Origin: Alligator mississippiensis
Lineage: Eukaryota; Chordata; Crocodylia; Alligatoridae
Length of the DNA: 64,000 nucleotides
NCBI RefSeq assembly: GCF_030867095.1
Contig: NC_081829.1
Coordinates: forward strand, 92,031,261-92,095,260
Reading direction: 5' to 3'
Position numbers and translations under genes: made by a program. The notes below the pieces were generated by a model that saw nothing but the letters and a program-made list of their open reading frames with translations, was not told the DNA's origin and ran no database searches. Below are positions 1-64,000 of the stretch, one piece after another. Position 1 is the first letter of the stretch, and the number at the start of each line of letters is the position of its first letter.

Positions 1-975
1 TCCTTTCCTTTCCTTTCCTTTTTTTGTTGCATAGCTACAAACATTTAATGTACAAGTATCAGTTGTTAACATTACAGCTCTCAGCTTATTAGTAAGAAAG
101 CAACCAGACTGTGCTCGCTCTCTCTCCGTCTAAAGTCTTTTGTGCTATACAAAGAGAGTTGAATGTCATGATCCCATGCTGAGAAATTGGGACATCTGCT
201 TGGGCACACAGAGGTTCAGTAATAGAGCAGGGGATAGACTTTTTGAAGCAAAGGGGTCCTGGATCAGGTCTACTCAAAAGGTAGCACTGACTCCTACCAT
301 TCAGCAAGTCAGTTGTAGGATCTAGTTAAGCTGACCCTCCTTTAGCTATAGCTCTTTTGGGTGGGGGATATAGAGACCCCTTCTGTGTACCAAATACAGC
401 AGTTCCTTATTGTACAACTGTAGGGCCATCGGTGGGAAGCAGCTCTGGTACACACATTCCCCAGGGGAAACAACTTAGGAAATGCTTTCTCTCCGGGCCA
501 AGTTCCCCTCTGAAGTCAGTAGCAGTACATGTTTTGCACCATCTGAACATCCCCTACCCCCTTTTTTTCTTAAGTGTGTTTGTAGAGCAACACTGGGAGA
601 GGGAAAGTTATTTGTCTGCAACTTTCAGCCACATGCCACCCAGTAATAACAGAGTGAGCATTTAGACCTGCTCAATATAGACAACTTCATTGCAAGTCGC
701 GGGATTTTGTTTTTGAAAGATGTTTTGATCTTCACAGTTTTCCTTCCAAAAGGAAAAAAAAAAAACATGCCAGAAAATAGCAGCTTTCTACCAGGAGGAT
801 TGCCCGGTGGCTGTGGCCTGTAGCACTGGCTGAGACGGTGGGCGCAGTGCAATGTACTCTGTAATTGGCACTGCTTCCTCTTCAAATATAACGCAGCACG
901 CGTCTGTGACTGGGTAATAAGCACTTTGCTGGGAAATGCCACATGTCCTCATTTCTGCTTGCTTCTGTGTTGTAG

Positions 976-32944
<31,969 letters not shown>

Positions 32945-34728
32945 AAAAGGCATATGTCTTCAAGAATGGACTAAAAAGACTAGACTCGCCAATGCTTGGA
33001 CATCAGAATTCAGCCATCTGTAGGTAGAGGCTGGGCTAGAAAGGCTAAAATACCCACCGATGCCTCCATCCCGTGTCATTGGCTCAGAAGAAATGATGGA
33101 GTTGGACTGTCTCCCTTACCATCTTAATTCAAAATGGTCCTGCTCTTTCCAGCCAAGTCCTATTGTGTAGCTAAGAGAATAACACAAGTGGCACCCTTGC
33201 GTCATACTCCTAACCTGACCAATGTACACAAGAATGTTACTGTACATATGGATGTTTTGTGTATTTCTACTCTGAAGTTTTATCATTTAAGGTTTCTATA
33301 TTAGCAATAGCTCCATTACTGGTGGAATCCCAGTGGAGACCTATTGCTCTTGTTGCTTACGCACCAGGATCCCCAACTTTCTGCAGCAGACTCGTACCAG
33401 ATCACCAGACAAAAGCCGACTCATCTCAGCCTGTTGCCAGCTGCTGCCCATGGTCGGTGTCTGCACCAAAGCCGAGTTTCTCTAGACAAACAAAAAGTTG
33501 AGAACCCCAAACTCTACTGAGTGAAACGTGTGCAACCAAATTGGAAGCATGCAGCATCCCTACCCAAGAACCCAGCACAGCAACTCACCATCAGGTTGAG
33601 ATGGACAGCTAAGAGTCAACTTACACTTATCCCAAGATTTGTACTCACGTGCTTGTCTCTGTAACTGGGAATGAGCATGGTCATCATCACTTTCCTTGGA
33701 GAAGTTTGATTTCCCAGAAGTGAAGACAATCAAGACCTTCCTCCTGTTTTTGGCCAGCGGAAACCTGGTACCCAGAAAGATCCCCTAAAGCTGCCGAAAG
33801 CAAGTTGGACTCATTTTCCTTCATAAAGATGTTGAACTTCTTCAAAGAGAAACTGAGGAGGGTAGTTGTCACCTCAATTTTACCTGCGAGGGCTTGAAGC
33901 AGAGATGGGCCTGCATACCCTCAGGCAGGCAACTTCGAGATCTGGATCCATCTTTCACACATGACCATTTCAAGAGGCCGGTTCTTCCTCCCACGATGTG
34001 AATGCTCTTTGCTGGTTTGGAGATTTGGGTCCAACTCTGAATGGCTTTTCTGGCACATCTTTAGAGAGAGCTGGCTTACAAGAGCTTATGCTCCAGTCAC
34101 ATTTGTGATGTCATTTTACCTTGTTTCTCTCTCTCTCTCTCGCACACACTTTCAGGGGAAGTAGAGAAAACTTAGCAGCAGACAGACTGCAGGCCATCTC
34201 TCTGGCACTGAAGTTTACACAGCATCCCTTTCTTTTTTGCTGAAACAGTAGCACCGCAGTAGCTAAGGGGTTTAGGATTTTTTTTTTTTTTATAGCTACT
34301 GAATTAACCTGAGTGAACCCCTGGTCTGCAGACTAGCTTGCATGCACAATCTTTCTACTATTGATTGACAGAGCTCTTCTAAAGTGATAGCAGTGAAATG
34401 ACATTCAGATCACTCACCTCTGAGAGGAAAGGGAGCTAGTTCCAGGGCCAGGCCTGCTTTCCTCCCCTGGCATCCTTCAGCCCCACCAAACTGGAAGTCT
34501 GCTTCACTAGCCCAGCTCGCTCTGATGGTCTCAGCCTTGCTCTGGCACCACAGAGGCTAAAGCAGTGGAGATAATGCAGGTGTGGGCCGTGTTAGCTTGT
34601 CCCTGGACTCACCCTTCCCACAGACTGCCATGCCAGGGCAGCTCCCAGGGCCAGTCAGGAGGCACAGGGCTGTTGCAGAGAAAGCCCTGGTGCCCCACAG
34701 TTGGGGGCCAGCCCTGCAGTCTGTTCCT

Positions 34729-34752
34729 CGCCCGCCCGCCCGCCCGCCCGCC
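34729..34752. repeat. (CCGC)n simple repeat
   Basis: About six tandem CGCC units are present. The minus strand has runs of GGGC capable of forming a G-quadruplex. It lies in the presumed AFAP1L2 3' UTR. Confidence 0.9.
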
Positions 34753-35840
34753 CACCACAACGCGCCTTGACAAAGAGCAGGACGTATCCCCATGAGAGGA
34801 TATAGTCTGGACTTCAGCACTCTGCTTTATTAGCCAGCTCTGCCATGGTCAGAGGGGCAGTTAAGGACAAGAAATGTTATTTCACTCATTCACTTCTGCT
34901 TTTAAATAAGTGCTTAAGAGGCTTTTTTGGACCAAGGCATACAGACTACCTGGAAAAGGTGTTCCAGGGAGTGGCAGGTTAGATGCAAAGGGGAAACAAT
35001 AATCCTTTTTCCCTGTCTTATGCCAACCCTGCAGCTCCACAAGCCATCAGGCAGTACGTTCCCACGGGCTGAGATCCTCACCACAAAATGCCGTGGAGCC
35101 GTACTACATTTGCAGCTTCCGCACGAGCAGCCCTAGCACAGATTCGGGGGTTGAGCAGCAAAGTCTAGAGAGGGCAGTTATTTAGGCACGTCCTTCCTGT
35201 TCTTGAAAGTTTTCCCTTAAGCGGTTGGATGAAATCGGAGCTTCAGAAAACAAGGGCCTCTGCCTCTACTCGCATCCTGCCACTGGTCTCTGATACGAAA
35301 CTAATATGAAAAACAGATCCCATGTACCAGCTGCACCACGAAGGGCTTCTTTTCCCCCCAGAGCATGCAGAGTGGGTCAGCATCCCCACCCAACTCATTT
35401 TCTATCCATCATGCATTTCCAGCCTCTCTATACCTTTACTGTAACAACCAGCCTCAACTCTACAGCTTGGATGTGGAAGGGTTGTCAGTCATTTCATACT
35501 CTACTCACCACACAGAAAGCGAAAGAACCCAAGCCATCGTTCTGACATCTTGGAGGAAACATCACCACGAACTGTAGACAGAAATGGAAAAACCTTGCTT
35601 AATATTTTACTCCATGACCCAGGGCAATATAGATCACACCTGTTGGTCCATCTGTGTGTGTGTAGATATAGTACATCTGATCATCTTATCGTGGGACTGA
35701 GAACAATATGAGTCCAGACCCAAATCCGTATTACGGCAACATGTTAAAATAGTATCTCTGTTGTCCCACTGTCTTCCTAATTCAAGGCCATTCTCCTTTG
35801 TCATAACTGTGACCCGTCAAGTGGCTTTCGAGAGGTTTAT

Positions 35841-35846
35841 AATAAA
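35841..35846 (+). terminator. AFAP1L2: Candidate polyadenylation signal for AFAP1L2
   Basis: AATAAA is followed after about 30 bases by a T- and GT-rich stretch (35876-35905), which suits a downstream cleavage element. It is the first canonical hexamer I found after the stop codon. Confidence 0.5.
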
Positions 35847-37353
35847 ACATTGAGTATATTAAACGGAGCTGGTGGGCTTTTTTGTTTGTTTTTTTATGTG
35901 GTTTGTTCCAAAAAGGCAGAACCAACACCAGGAGTTTGGGTGACACAAATGTGACTGCACCCAAATTGCCAAATGTCCTCAAGCATGCTCTGTGTGTCCA
36001 CCAGGTGGCAGGTTTGAGCCACTCGCTGTACATTTTAAGATGGAAAGGAGTTGCGGGGGAGATGGGAAGACATGTGGATAAGATGGGAAATCAGTAACAA
36101 GGATTTCTTACCTAAACCTTGGCTTTACTCCAGAATAAAGAACCTAGTTATGTCAGTTTTGTAGGTAGCGTGATGCACAAATACCAAAAAAGAGTCACTT
36201 TGTCAGCGTAGCATCACCAAATCCATTCCTGGCTATAGCCAGCAGAGTATATAAGACCAGCACAAGCTCTATGGGAATGCCTAGCTCACCTCACCTAATA
36301 TACCTGTCCACCTCTGATCCTCACAACTCACACAGGGCTCACTGGGGTTATCACAAGCCTTGAGAAAGGGGCAGCCCATCACCTGAAGGACCAAATCAAC
36401 AACACCTGGAGCTGGAGGGAAGTGGAGGGAACTTATCCCTCCCACTGTGTGCACAGTGACAGTGGCACAACTGTTACGGTCAGGCCCTTAATATAGACAT
36501 AGGATGCTACCCAGCTATCTCTGATGTGCTACGCGACTCGAGGCATGTGTAAACTAGCACACAACCGGTGTCATTTTGTATATAAACCTGATATAAATTA
36601 GACTGGCTCAAGAATGGACAAATGTGCCTCTATCCCAGGGTAGCAGCGCAGAGCAGACAGCTATTACAGCACCTTTTTCCTAGGTGGCAAGGGAGCAGGT
36701 CTGTTTGCCTTCAGCAAATGGATATCCTAGGCTGGATATGGACAGATGATGCTTAAACCAGTATCATTCAAGCAGGTAGATTTTTACTTCTAGTTCTTTT
36801 TGGAGTAGTTTTACAGCATTTTAACTTTAGACAAAGCTACCACTAATCGCTAACATTAGTAGCCATGCGCAGTAGATGGGCGATGCCTTTTTTTACACAG
36901 CTACACTGGTGTAAACATTTCCTCTCTCCATGCCCTTCCTCCATACCTGGAAAAGGATTTGAGATGCTCAGCAGAAAGGGTCCCACGGGGTAAAAGAGCA
37001 AACCCATTACACTCCACTGCCCAGTGACAGCAATAGCAGGGCATGCTTCTGTACACACAGCACTTAAGTGCCTAAATGGCAGCAGCTGTTACATTTGGCC
37101 TTTCCAAGCAATTCTTAACTTTTATAGAGCCTTGTTCCACTGCTTCGTGTTAAAAGCCCAATTCATCATCCCCAGCACAAGCATGCAAGGGAAGCATCTC
37201 CCTCTCTGAGTCATGCTGGTGATAAAGCACACAGCCAGGAATAAAGGGAACAGCGCTTTCTCATACCAGGTCGTTCCACTGACATGAATAGGCATCTGCC
37301 CTTATGAAGGCAGGGCTTGTGGGATTGGACCTATGGACCATCACAAGTTAATC

Positions 37354-37520
37354 ACCCGATTTACTTTGCTCATCCCAGCGTTTTGATGAAGAAACTGGTT
37401 AACGCGCACGTGCCTGCGTGCATGGGTGTGCGCATGCACCTGATTTACTTTGCTCACCCCAGTGGCTTTATGAAGGGACTGGTTAATGTGGGCATGTGTG
37501 CGCATGTGCGTGCACACAAC
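37354..37520. repeat. Two-copy tandem duplication with purine-pyrimidine alternation
   Basis: CGATTTACTTTGCTCATCCC at about 37357 recurs as TGATTTACTTTGCTCACCCC at about 37440. Each copy is followed by GAAACTGGTTAA or GGGACTGGTTAA and then a GTGTGCGCATG-type stretch. The unit is about 83 bp. Confidence 0.85.
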
Positions 37521-37889
37521 ATTCATGTCCTGGCTGCCCATCAAAGAAACAGCAATGGGATTGACCAGACATGTATATAGTCCTGTAAAACAAACTTGTT
37601 AGCTCATTAATAAAACAAATATCATGTTAACTCCTTGTGAGAAAGTCCTACACAAGTGCAGTAGGGTCCTACCAAAACCAGGCTTTTCAAAAGTATGCAG
37701 TTAAAGCCTAATTCCAAAGTCCAGTAGAAAAGCTCCCTTTGAAGCACAACAGCCAGTGTCTTGGCCAGTTTTGAGTGCCTCTGAATATCTTAGGCTGAGA
37801 ATTTAATACTGAAACAACTGCAGTCCTGCCTAGAAACCATTTAAAGGACTGGATCCTCATTGTGCAAGGCACTGTACAGCACAGAGTAA

Positions 37890-38103
37890 GAGATAAGACC
37901 TTTACAGCGAGGACTGCCAGGCTCTGGAATGGGCTCCCAAGTGAGGAAGTGCTCTCTCCTACCTTGGGGGTCTTCAAGAGGAGGCTGGACAGATATTTGG
38001 CTGGGGTGATATGACCCTGGCACCCATTCTTGCCCAGGGCAGGGGGTTGGACCTGATGATCTGTTTAGGTCTTCAGACCCTAAGCGCTATCATACTATGA
38101 TAC
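37890..38103 (+). mobile_element. CR1 LINE 3' fragment
   Basis: CTGGAATGGGCTCCCAAGTG, GGGGGTCTTCAAGAGGAGGC and TTGGACCTGATGATCTGTTT run in CR1 order up to a tail of CTATCATACTATGATAC. Confidence 0.9.
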
Positions 38104-39747
38104 TGTCCTTATACAGTGCACACACCTGCCCCCCAATACCTTTGCATCTACAGCCAAATCCTGTGCTCGCTGAAACAATAGGAGATGTATTCGGATCATA
38201 TGCAACTGCACAGTATGCCAGAAAAAAGAATAGCTGCCGTTCCAGGAGAGCACCCATTGCTACAAATCAAGGTCTTTTTCTTAATGGAGAAGTCACCCAA
38301 GCATCAATCCTTGCTCCAAGTACCCCAAGCACTGACTTCAAAAGTGCTGAGCCCCCAGTTGCTTTAGCGCTCAGTGAAGATTTGACCACCTAAATTAGAT
38401 GCCTGTATATGGATGGGAGGAGTCTGATGTCAGTCTCCCAAGTTAGAAAAAGTCTCAGCCCAAATGTTTGGGATCTAATAAAATCCATTTTATTCACACA
38501 CTGTTTACTGGCTTAGCTTAAGCAGGCTTCCTGGATTGCCCCGGTGGAAAGTTTGCAGCTTTTGGCATAAGCTACAAGTCTCAGTGAATTTGGAGTTAAG
38601 GTGCCACAGGGTTTGGTTCTTACCAGTTAACCAGAGATGTCAACTATAACCTTGACACTCATGCCCATGACATGGGCACAACCCCACAGCTGCAACACTG
38701 CAGCTTTTCTATTGCATATCCAGATCCAAACAAAGGTGAGCTAGCTCATGACAGGAAGAGCACCAGCAAATCAAGGAAGGGGAAAAGAAAGTAGTTTCTT
38801 TTCAGGTCTTTGGGGGGAAAGGGCTGCCGGGGTGCAGGGTTGCACATAGAGAAGTACACAGCACTATAACCTGAAAGTACGGTCTCATTCAGTATTTACT
38901 AAAAGGCAAGATCTTGCTGGTTTTAGCAAAGGTGCTTGGGGCAGGGGACTGGGAAAATAAAAAAGTTTAGACAATGAAATTTGTGGCCTTTGCACCCCAA
39001 GTTGCTACCAGAGCCAACACCTTGGATGGGAGAAGCCAAGGGACCAGCCGACATCCTGTGGGGCCAGGCTAATTCACATTTGCACTAGTTACGCTGTCCC
39101 AAGTTATCACCTGCGACAAACTGGCACATCCCACCCTGGAAAGAGCTTTCCTTTCACCCGCTGCCAGACGGTAATTTATTACCAGCTTTGCAAAGCTCCC
39201 ACCTTCCTGGTGATGGTGCCAGGTTGAAACAACCTTCCCAGCCTCAGGGACTGAGCTTCCCGTGAAGTATTTTCTCATTAAGGGTTTCTGTTTGAATTCC
39301 AGCAAGGCTCCAGGAGTGAATTTAAAAAAAGAGGCCGCCTTGCAGCCCCAAGCCAGTGACGCTCTTTAATTAAAACATGGGGCTGCAAGGTATTGGGAGC
39401 CTTTCTTGGCTGTTGTTTTTAAGTCTGAGTTAAAGAAACCAGCTCAGCTCCACCGACGCTTTCCAAACTCTTGATTTTTTTTTTTCTTTTAAACAAAAGT
39501 TGCTTTCTTTCCATTTCACGAGCTGTTCCCTGCCTTGGCATGTGATGATGACCCCCCTCCCTTCCCCAAGTCATTCCTCCCACGCTAAATGCGATCATTA
39601 TACACACCTGCCTCACATCAAGTTTCAGAGAGTCACAGGTAAAGTATTATTTGGGGCAGTTCATTTGGTAACACTCTTGCCTCTCTCTACCACGCCACAG
39701 CCCACCAGGTTTCAACCGTAGGTCCAGGGGTAGTACACTCACCCACC

Positions 39748-39880
39748 CTGGCGATCTGCAAAAAGCGTCTCGACGCCCATCTTGCTGGGGTCATCCGTCT
39801 TTCCTGCCCAAGTGCAGGGGGGCTGGACCCGATGATCTTGTAAGGTCCCTTCCAGTCCCTAACAACTATGAGTCTAAATA
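39748..39880 (+). mobile_element. CR1 LINE 3' tail
   Basis: GACGCCCATCTTGCTGGGGT, GGCTGGACCCGATGATCTTG and TCCCTTCCAGTCCCTAACAA are the usual CR1 3' terminal segment, ending in CTATGAGTCTAAA. Confidence 0.87.
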
Positions 39881-42800
39881 CTTCACCGGGTCTCTTTTCA
39901 TATTGGCTGGACACCAGCAAACACCGCTCCAAGTGCAACAGCCCACCAGAGCCTGTAAGTCCCGTCTTGCAAACATGACTGGGTGAGATGCAAGCAAGCT
40001 CTGGCTGCCAGTGGGTAAGCGTTTGCCCGTCTGGGTACAGACGGCAGGTACTGCAGGTGCTCCAGTGCATCTGGGATGCCGCATGTGCTCATCATTACAG
40101 CGGTTCAGATCCTTTTATGATGGATGTGACATTACAACTCTGGACCAAACCCCGCTTTCTGTTAACACAATGGAAACACAACAAAAAGCAAATGTAACCC
40201 ACTCTGGTTAAGTAGTAATTTAGCCCTTGTGCGAATATCAGTGTTTTTTTCCTGCTCAAGTAATTGTTCTGGAGAGTTCGAACTGTCCCGCTGGAGATCC
40301 ACAGAAGTCACAGGCTGTATTTCAGAGGTGCTGAGCACTGCAGCTTTAATTGACTTCGCTTTGGGCTCTGGGTGCTCAGCCCTTCCATAAGACAGACCCT
40401 GCGGCAATATTTTCTCTGTGGCTTTCCAGCCTATCGGAGGGTATTTGCCAAGAGGTTGGGTCCCCACTGGGAGCCTCCCTGAAGTTACAAGAAGGATGAA
40501 TTTGACTCATGCCACAGCTTTGGCCCTATCACCTACCTTTCACAGTGCACCTCTCATTGCACTTTGCCAAGGAGGTACATCAATAGCATTGCTGCCCCGT
40601 TTTGAAGATACACAGCAAGAATGAGTGATTTACTTAAGGTCACCCCACTGATCCATGTCCCTCCCAGTCCGCTGCTGTACTAAGCCTCTCCTCTATCTAT
40701 CAGCTTGACTTATCCCCAGCACCCAAAGGCAGCGGTCTTCTTACCTGGCTTGGAGAACAGCATCTTGTACCAAGCAGGACAGCTGGCCATTTTCATCCTT
40801 CTGTGGTGGGTACTGGCTTTATGTTACGTTTCCTACATATTACATGCAGAAACTATGTAAGCAGAGCATTATTAAGGTAAAGACTCAAAAGTTAGGACCG
40901 CATGCTCTCCTATAGGAGACACAGGCTCTAAACCTTGATCCAACCCAACTACAGCACCTCGCAGCAGCCCTTGCCCAGCCCCACATTGGGCCACACACAA
41001 ATCTTGATGATTTTTAGATGTTAAAACAGCAGAGAAGTTTCTACTGAGGATGTGTAAACTGTGGTTTTTCCATGTGTTCAAAGCTGGACCAAGTTTCAAC
41101 GGGTTTTCACAGTATCCCTGGCACAAAGGCATGGCCTCCTGCCACTTGGTATGGCTGTGATCTTAAGAATGGCAATGCTGAGCTGTCAAATAGAAATATC
41201 ACCTCCAAAAAAGTTAAACACGGATTGAACAACTTATTTTTCTTTCGTTTTATTCTCCAAAATGGTTGAAACCTTCAAAGCCATCCAATCTAAAGGATTA
41301 AAATTTGGGATAATATAAGTGACTGAAAACAGGGCCTTATAATAGGAAATGTCAAGTAACCTTAATACTACATGATGCTCCCAACCTCACCTATAATAAA
41401 ACTAGGTGTTGCTTAGAGCCAACCTCGTTGGAGTAGCTGTATTGTAGCAGGAACCCACAGGAAGTGAGAAGTACGAAGGACAGGGCAGCACGGGCACAGA
41501 CTGATGCTTGTACACTGCACTGAGCCTTTGGCATAGGAGGTCTTCTGATGGAAAACTGCATGCAGTAATGCTCCTGGGTGCACAGAGTCACGCACTGTAG
41601 GCTGGGATGTCCCAAAGGTACATACAAATTCGATGGGATAGAGATACTGACCTCCCCTAATGTTTGAAACACCCAACCTAAGCCTCCTCAGCCTTTCATA
41701 TAATCATTATTTTATGTCAGATGTTTGCAACCTAGAAGGTCCAGTCAAGCTTGAGGCCCTAATGCATGAAACGTTGCCCACACGTGTGACAAAAGATGAG
41801 TTCACCAGAACCTGATTTAATGGTCTGTTGTTCTTCCCCGGGGCCCTTGGCCCATTCGGACTTAAAAGTACACATTTGCGAGCGAAAATACTCCTGGCTT
41901 TCCAAGTCCTATCCCCCACTGCCCCCTACCCTCACATCCCTTATTCTAGGATAATCCACGAACACCAGAAATGCTCTTAGTATCAGTGTATTAAAACAAA
42001 GAATACACAGACGGGTTACACACACATCATACCAACACGTTTGTAATCAAGCCTAAGTGCTTACAGATTTATACCAACCCAGTGTGCAACCTATGTGCAA
42101 GGGAAAGATTTAAAATACCTGTAGGCTGCTAACGAAGTGCATCTCTTACCGCAAGCTGAAGGCTCTAGAAAACAAATGCATTTTTGTTAAACAAGGAAAA
42201 GCCAATGTTGTGTTGAAAGCAAGTTGTAAAAGGATGGGAGGAGGAAAGAGTGTGTTAGATAAATTATACCATGGAAAATCCTGGAGTTTTGTAAAAATAT
42301 GATGCAAGGGGTGGAAAGCAAACAACCAGCACCATACAGAGATTGCAAGGTAACAGAGAATACTTTTCATTGCAAAGTTTGGCTGGAAGGGGACCCCACT
42401 CCACAGACATATTGATATTATAAAGAACAAACCTTGGTCTTTGGATTTTGGCTGTGAAACTCCTCTGGCCCATGTTCTCTGTAACAAGTGGCCACTGACA
42501 TTTTTTACATCAGAAGCAGCATGTAGTTAGGGCCCTGCCAGGAGGAAGCGATGTTAATGGGTTAGTCTCCTTTTCTATCCCAAATGCCAGACTTCCACTT
42601 CTGCTCCTGTTTCCTCTTACCTTGGGTGCTCAAGCTGAAAGGACAAGCTGCTGAAGTTGTAGCAGAAAGACGTTCCCCTTCAGAGCACGGTGGTTTCCAC
42701 TGTAAGGTATAAGATACAGTCACTTGTTTCATGGGGGCAGCTTCCATCTCCAGATCAGTGTCCTTTAAACAACGAACCTGTGAAATAATGTCTTTGATTT

Positions 42801-43969
42801 TTTGGGGCTGTCTGGGATGGGCTGTTTGGGTGAGGGGATTCTTGCTTTTATCACAAGCACCAGCAGTCCCAGTTAAACTTTCTGGCGGTGCTATATCCCT
42901 AGCACAAGTGGAGCTGCTCTTGCTACCTCCCAGGGCGATGGGCTGCATGGGAAAAGCAATTAAAGCTGCAACATCAGAGTGGATAACAAGCCCTGGGAGA
43001 GCAGCAGGGTCAGTTTAAGAGCTTCACAGGCAAGTGGAGTCGGCGATCCATTGACTGACAAGCTCCGAAAGCCCCAGGCACAGGGCCAAATCCTGCTCTT
43101 TGGAGACTAATGTATTGACATCCTGGCCCATGGTTCCCTCCCACCCCATCTAAAGCTCCTGTTACTGTGATTATGCTGGGGATGAAGTCAAGAAAGGACA
43201 ACTTAAGGCAATAAAGATCACCAGAAACTGCCTATTCCCGTCAAGCTGGCGCACTCCACCTTGCTCATCGCTGTGAAATCTGAGCAGTGAGAGCAGTCCC
43301 TTTACCAATCCAAAGGAAAAAACCAGAGCCGCTTGGTGAAGCCATGGAAGGAATAGCCAAAGGCGTCAGAAGGAGTTGTGGTTTGGCTTTGAGAAAGGCA
43401 GAAAGAAGAACTCAGAGTGAAAAATATGGCATAAAAATCAGTGAGCAAGGAGCCAGCCTACAGGAGGAATGAGGGTGGAAAGATGAAGGAGGTGGAAGAA
43501 GAGAAGCAAACAGAGATTGCAGCAGGAAATGGGTGGCATCAAAGGCCATTTTAAAGGCAGCAGACAGGGCAAGAGCCCAATTTCCACAGCAGATCAGAGC
43601 CCTATTTGTAAGAGAGGGTTGGAAGTGCTCTGCCAGTCTCAGTCATAGCACAGATCGACAAAACCTCTGCTGCCTTCCCCGGGTACGGAGAATAGAAACA
43701 GGCTGCCAAGGAGATCATTTTGCAAGCAATACCCTTCAGGAGACTCAACCGCTTAGCACAGGAGATCAAAACAGCCTTTCACTTAAGCCCAGGACTTGTC
43801 CTCTCCATTGCCAGAATGTTTTAGCTACTTGTCCCCAGATTTAAACATGCCATTTCTCATCCAACACCTCCGGTTCATGTTACACGCTGGTTAAATAAAA
43901 CAACCGTCATATTAAATGGCTGTAGCTCCAGTTTAAAGTCAAAAAAGGCATTAGGCACAAAGATAACAT

Positions 43970-43975
43970 TTTAAT
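43970..43975 (-). terminator. VWA2: Candidate polyadenylation signal for VWA2
   Basis: ATTAAA on the minus strand lies about 950 bases after the VWA2 stop, followed by a T-rich stretch (43925-43950). No AATAAA was seen between the stop and this point. Confidence 0.35.
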
Positions 43976-44920
43976 GTGAAGGCATCTTCTTATAAAAAAA
44001 ATAATAAAAATGCCCATGAAGTGAAACCCCTGTGAGATCACTCAACATACAATAAACAGAGAGTGCAGCTAGGGAACATCAGCACATTTGGCACACAGGA
44101 AAAATAAGCAAAACTAAACAAAGACCATCACTGGCGCTCATTCCCTCACTTGCATTTGTTTCCCGGTGTTTAACAAGCGATTCATTCTCGTGACTTTAAC
44201 TGCTGGGATATTTTACGGTGCTGGTAAAGACAGTCAGCACGTTACAGCCAGCTCAAGGCACTTGAACTCCTTTGCTGAACCCAAGTCTCTGGCTTTGTCC
44301 AATCGTACTAATATAGATTAAGCCCAGCAGGGTCTATAGTAATCATCTGTTCTGACCTCCCTATATAATCTTGCTGCCCATTTTTCCCATCAAGACACTT
44401 CTGGCTGAACTTGGGCATTTCTATTAGAAAGACGCCCAGTCTTGAATGAAAGATTTCACGTGATGGAGAATCCATTTCAACCTTTGGGGAGTGCTTTGAA
44501 TGCTTAATTGTACTCACTAGTACCAGCCTGCACTCCATACAGGTCCACCTCCCAATATAATCTTAGAGTTATTCCCTTTGTGCCTGAACCCCCACATTGC
44601 TAGCTTTTCCCACATGTTCATGCTAATTCAAAGGTCTTTCAAGATGTTTGGGGAAAACAAAAAGTGGAATACACTAATTTCGTGGCGCGGAGAAGCAGCA
44701 TGTCGATAATAAATATATAGACACACAACAAAACGTATTACAAAAAAGTAAAACAGCATTGGCTGCGGGCCAGCCCAGCACATGTGAATTCTGAGCGACG
44801 CCAACTCAGTTTCTAGGAGACTAAACCATTCATTGAAGTATTTGGTAACTGCTTGCCAGATCTTCTTGTATATTGATGACCCTAAGCAAAAGGAGACTGG
44901 AAATACTGAGACTGTCCAAC

Positions 44921-64000
<19,080 letters not shown>

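Larger units (their letters stand above)
32945..35860 (+). other. AFAP1L2: Probable AFAP1L2 3' UTR
   Basis: This non-coding sequence follows the TAG stop. It contains a CT run near 34126-34142 and a CCGC repeat at 34729-34752. I saw no earlier AATAAA after the stop, so the UTR is placed as far as the signal at 35841. About 2.9 kb is long for this gene, and an earlier non-canonical site is possible. Confidence 0.45.
35861..43949. other. Intergenic region between AFAP1L2 and VWA2 3' ends
   Basis: No gene is supported. It contains a two-copy minisatellite at 37354-37520, CR1 tails at 37890-38103 and 39748-39880, and a degenerate palindromic repeat near 40316-40385. The open frames present are short and without family resemblance. 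Confidence 0.7.

Noticed and set aside
1..25. A TTTCC repeat at the left edge
   Set aside because: Pentanucleotide microsatellite cut by the window; its length and nature cannot be judged.

Overview
This is a vertebrate genomic window, most likely from a non-avian sauropsid; a crocodilian is my first guess and a turtle is possible. The reasons are large introns with GT/AG boundaries, many CR1 LINE tails of differing age, and hAT-like palindromic MITEs. The species call is inference. There is no prokaryotic gene, CRISPR array or recognisable RNA gene. Only two protein-coding genes can be supported, and they point tail to tail.

1-35860, plus strand: AFAP1L2 (XB130), an actin-filament-associated adaptor with two PH domains, phosphotyrosine sites and a C-terminal coiled coil. 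Sixteen coding exons are visible from 976 to the stop at 32942-32944. Together they give about 750 codons in one unbroken frame. The N-terminal exons (roughly 70-85 residues) lie before the window. The 3' UTR may run to a polyadenylation signal at 35841.

35861-43950: intergenic DNA with two CR1 tails and a two-copy GT-rich minisatellite.

43950-64000, minus strand: VWA2 (AMACO), a secreted basement-membrane-associated protein. Nine coding exons are visible, from a partial exon at the right edge (second half of VWA domain 1) through a Cys-rich linker, EGF 1, VWA 2, VWA 3, EGF 2 and a terminal exon. The signal peptide and first half of VWA 1 lie beyond 64000. As I recall, the two genes are also adjacent and convergent in human (10q25), so the pair is conserved synteny rather than a functional unit.

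The most interesting points are in VWA2: an RGDS motif in an extended C-terminal tail, loss of the MIDAS aspartate in the third VWA domain, and a shortened second EGF module. In AFAP1L2, the notable items are a 211-bp inverted repeat in the first visible intron, a 226-bp hAT-like hairpin with perfect 8-bp target duplications, two in-frame NAGNAG acceptors and an 80-bp intron. I found no convincing novel biological system.
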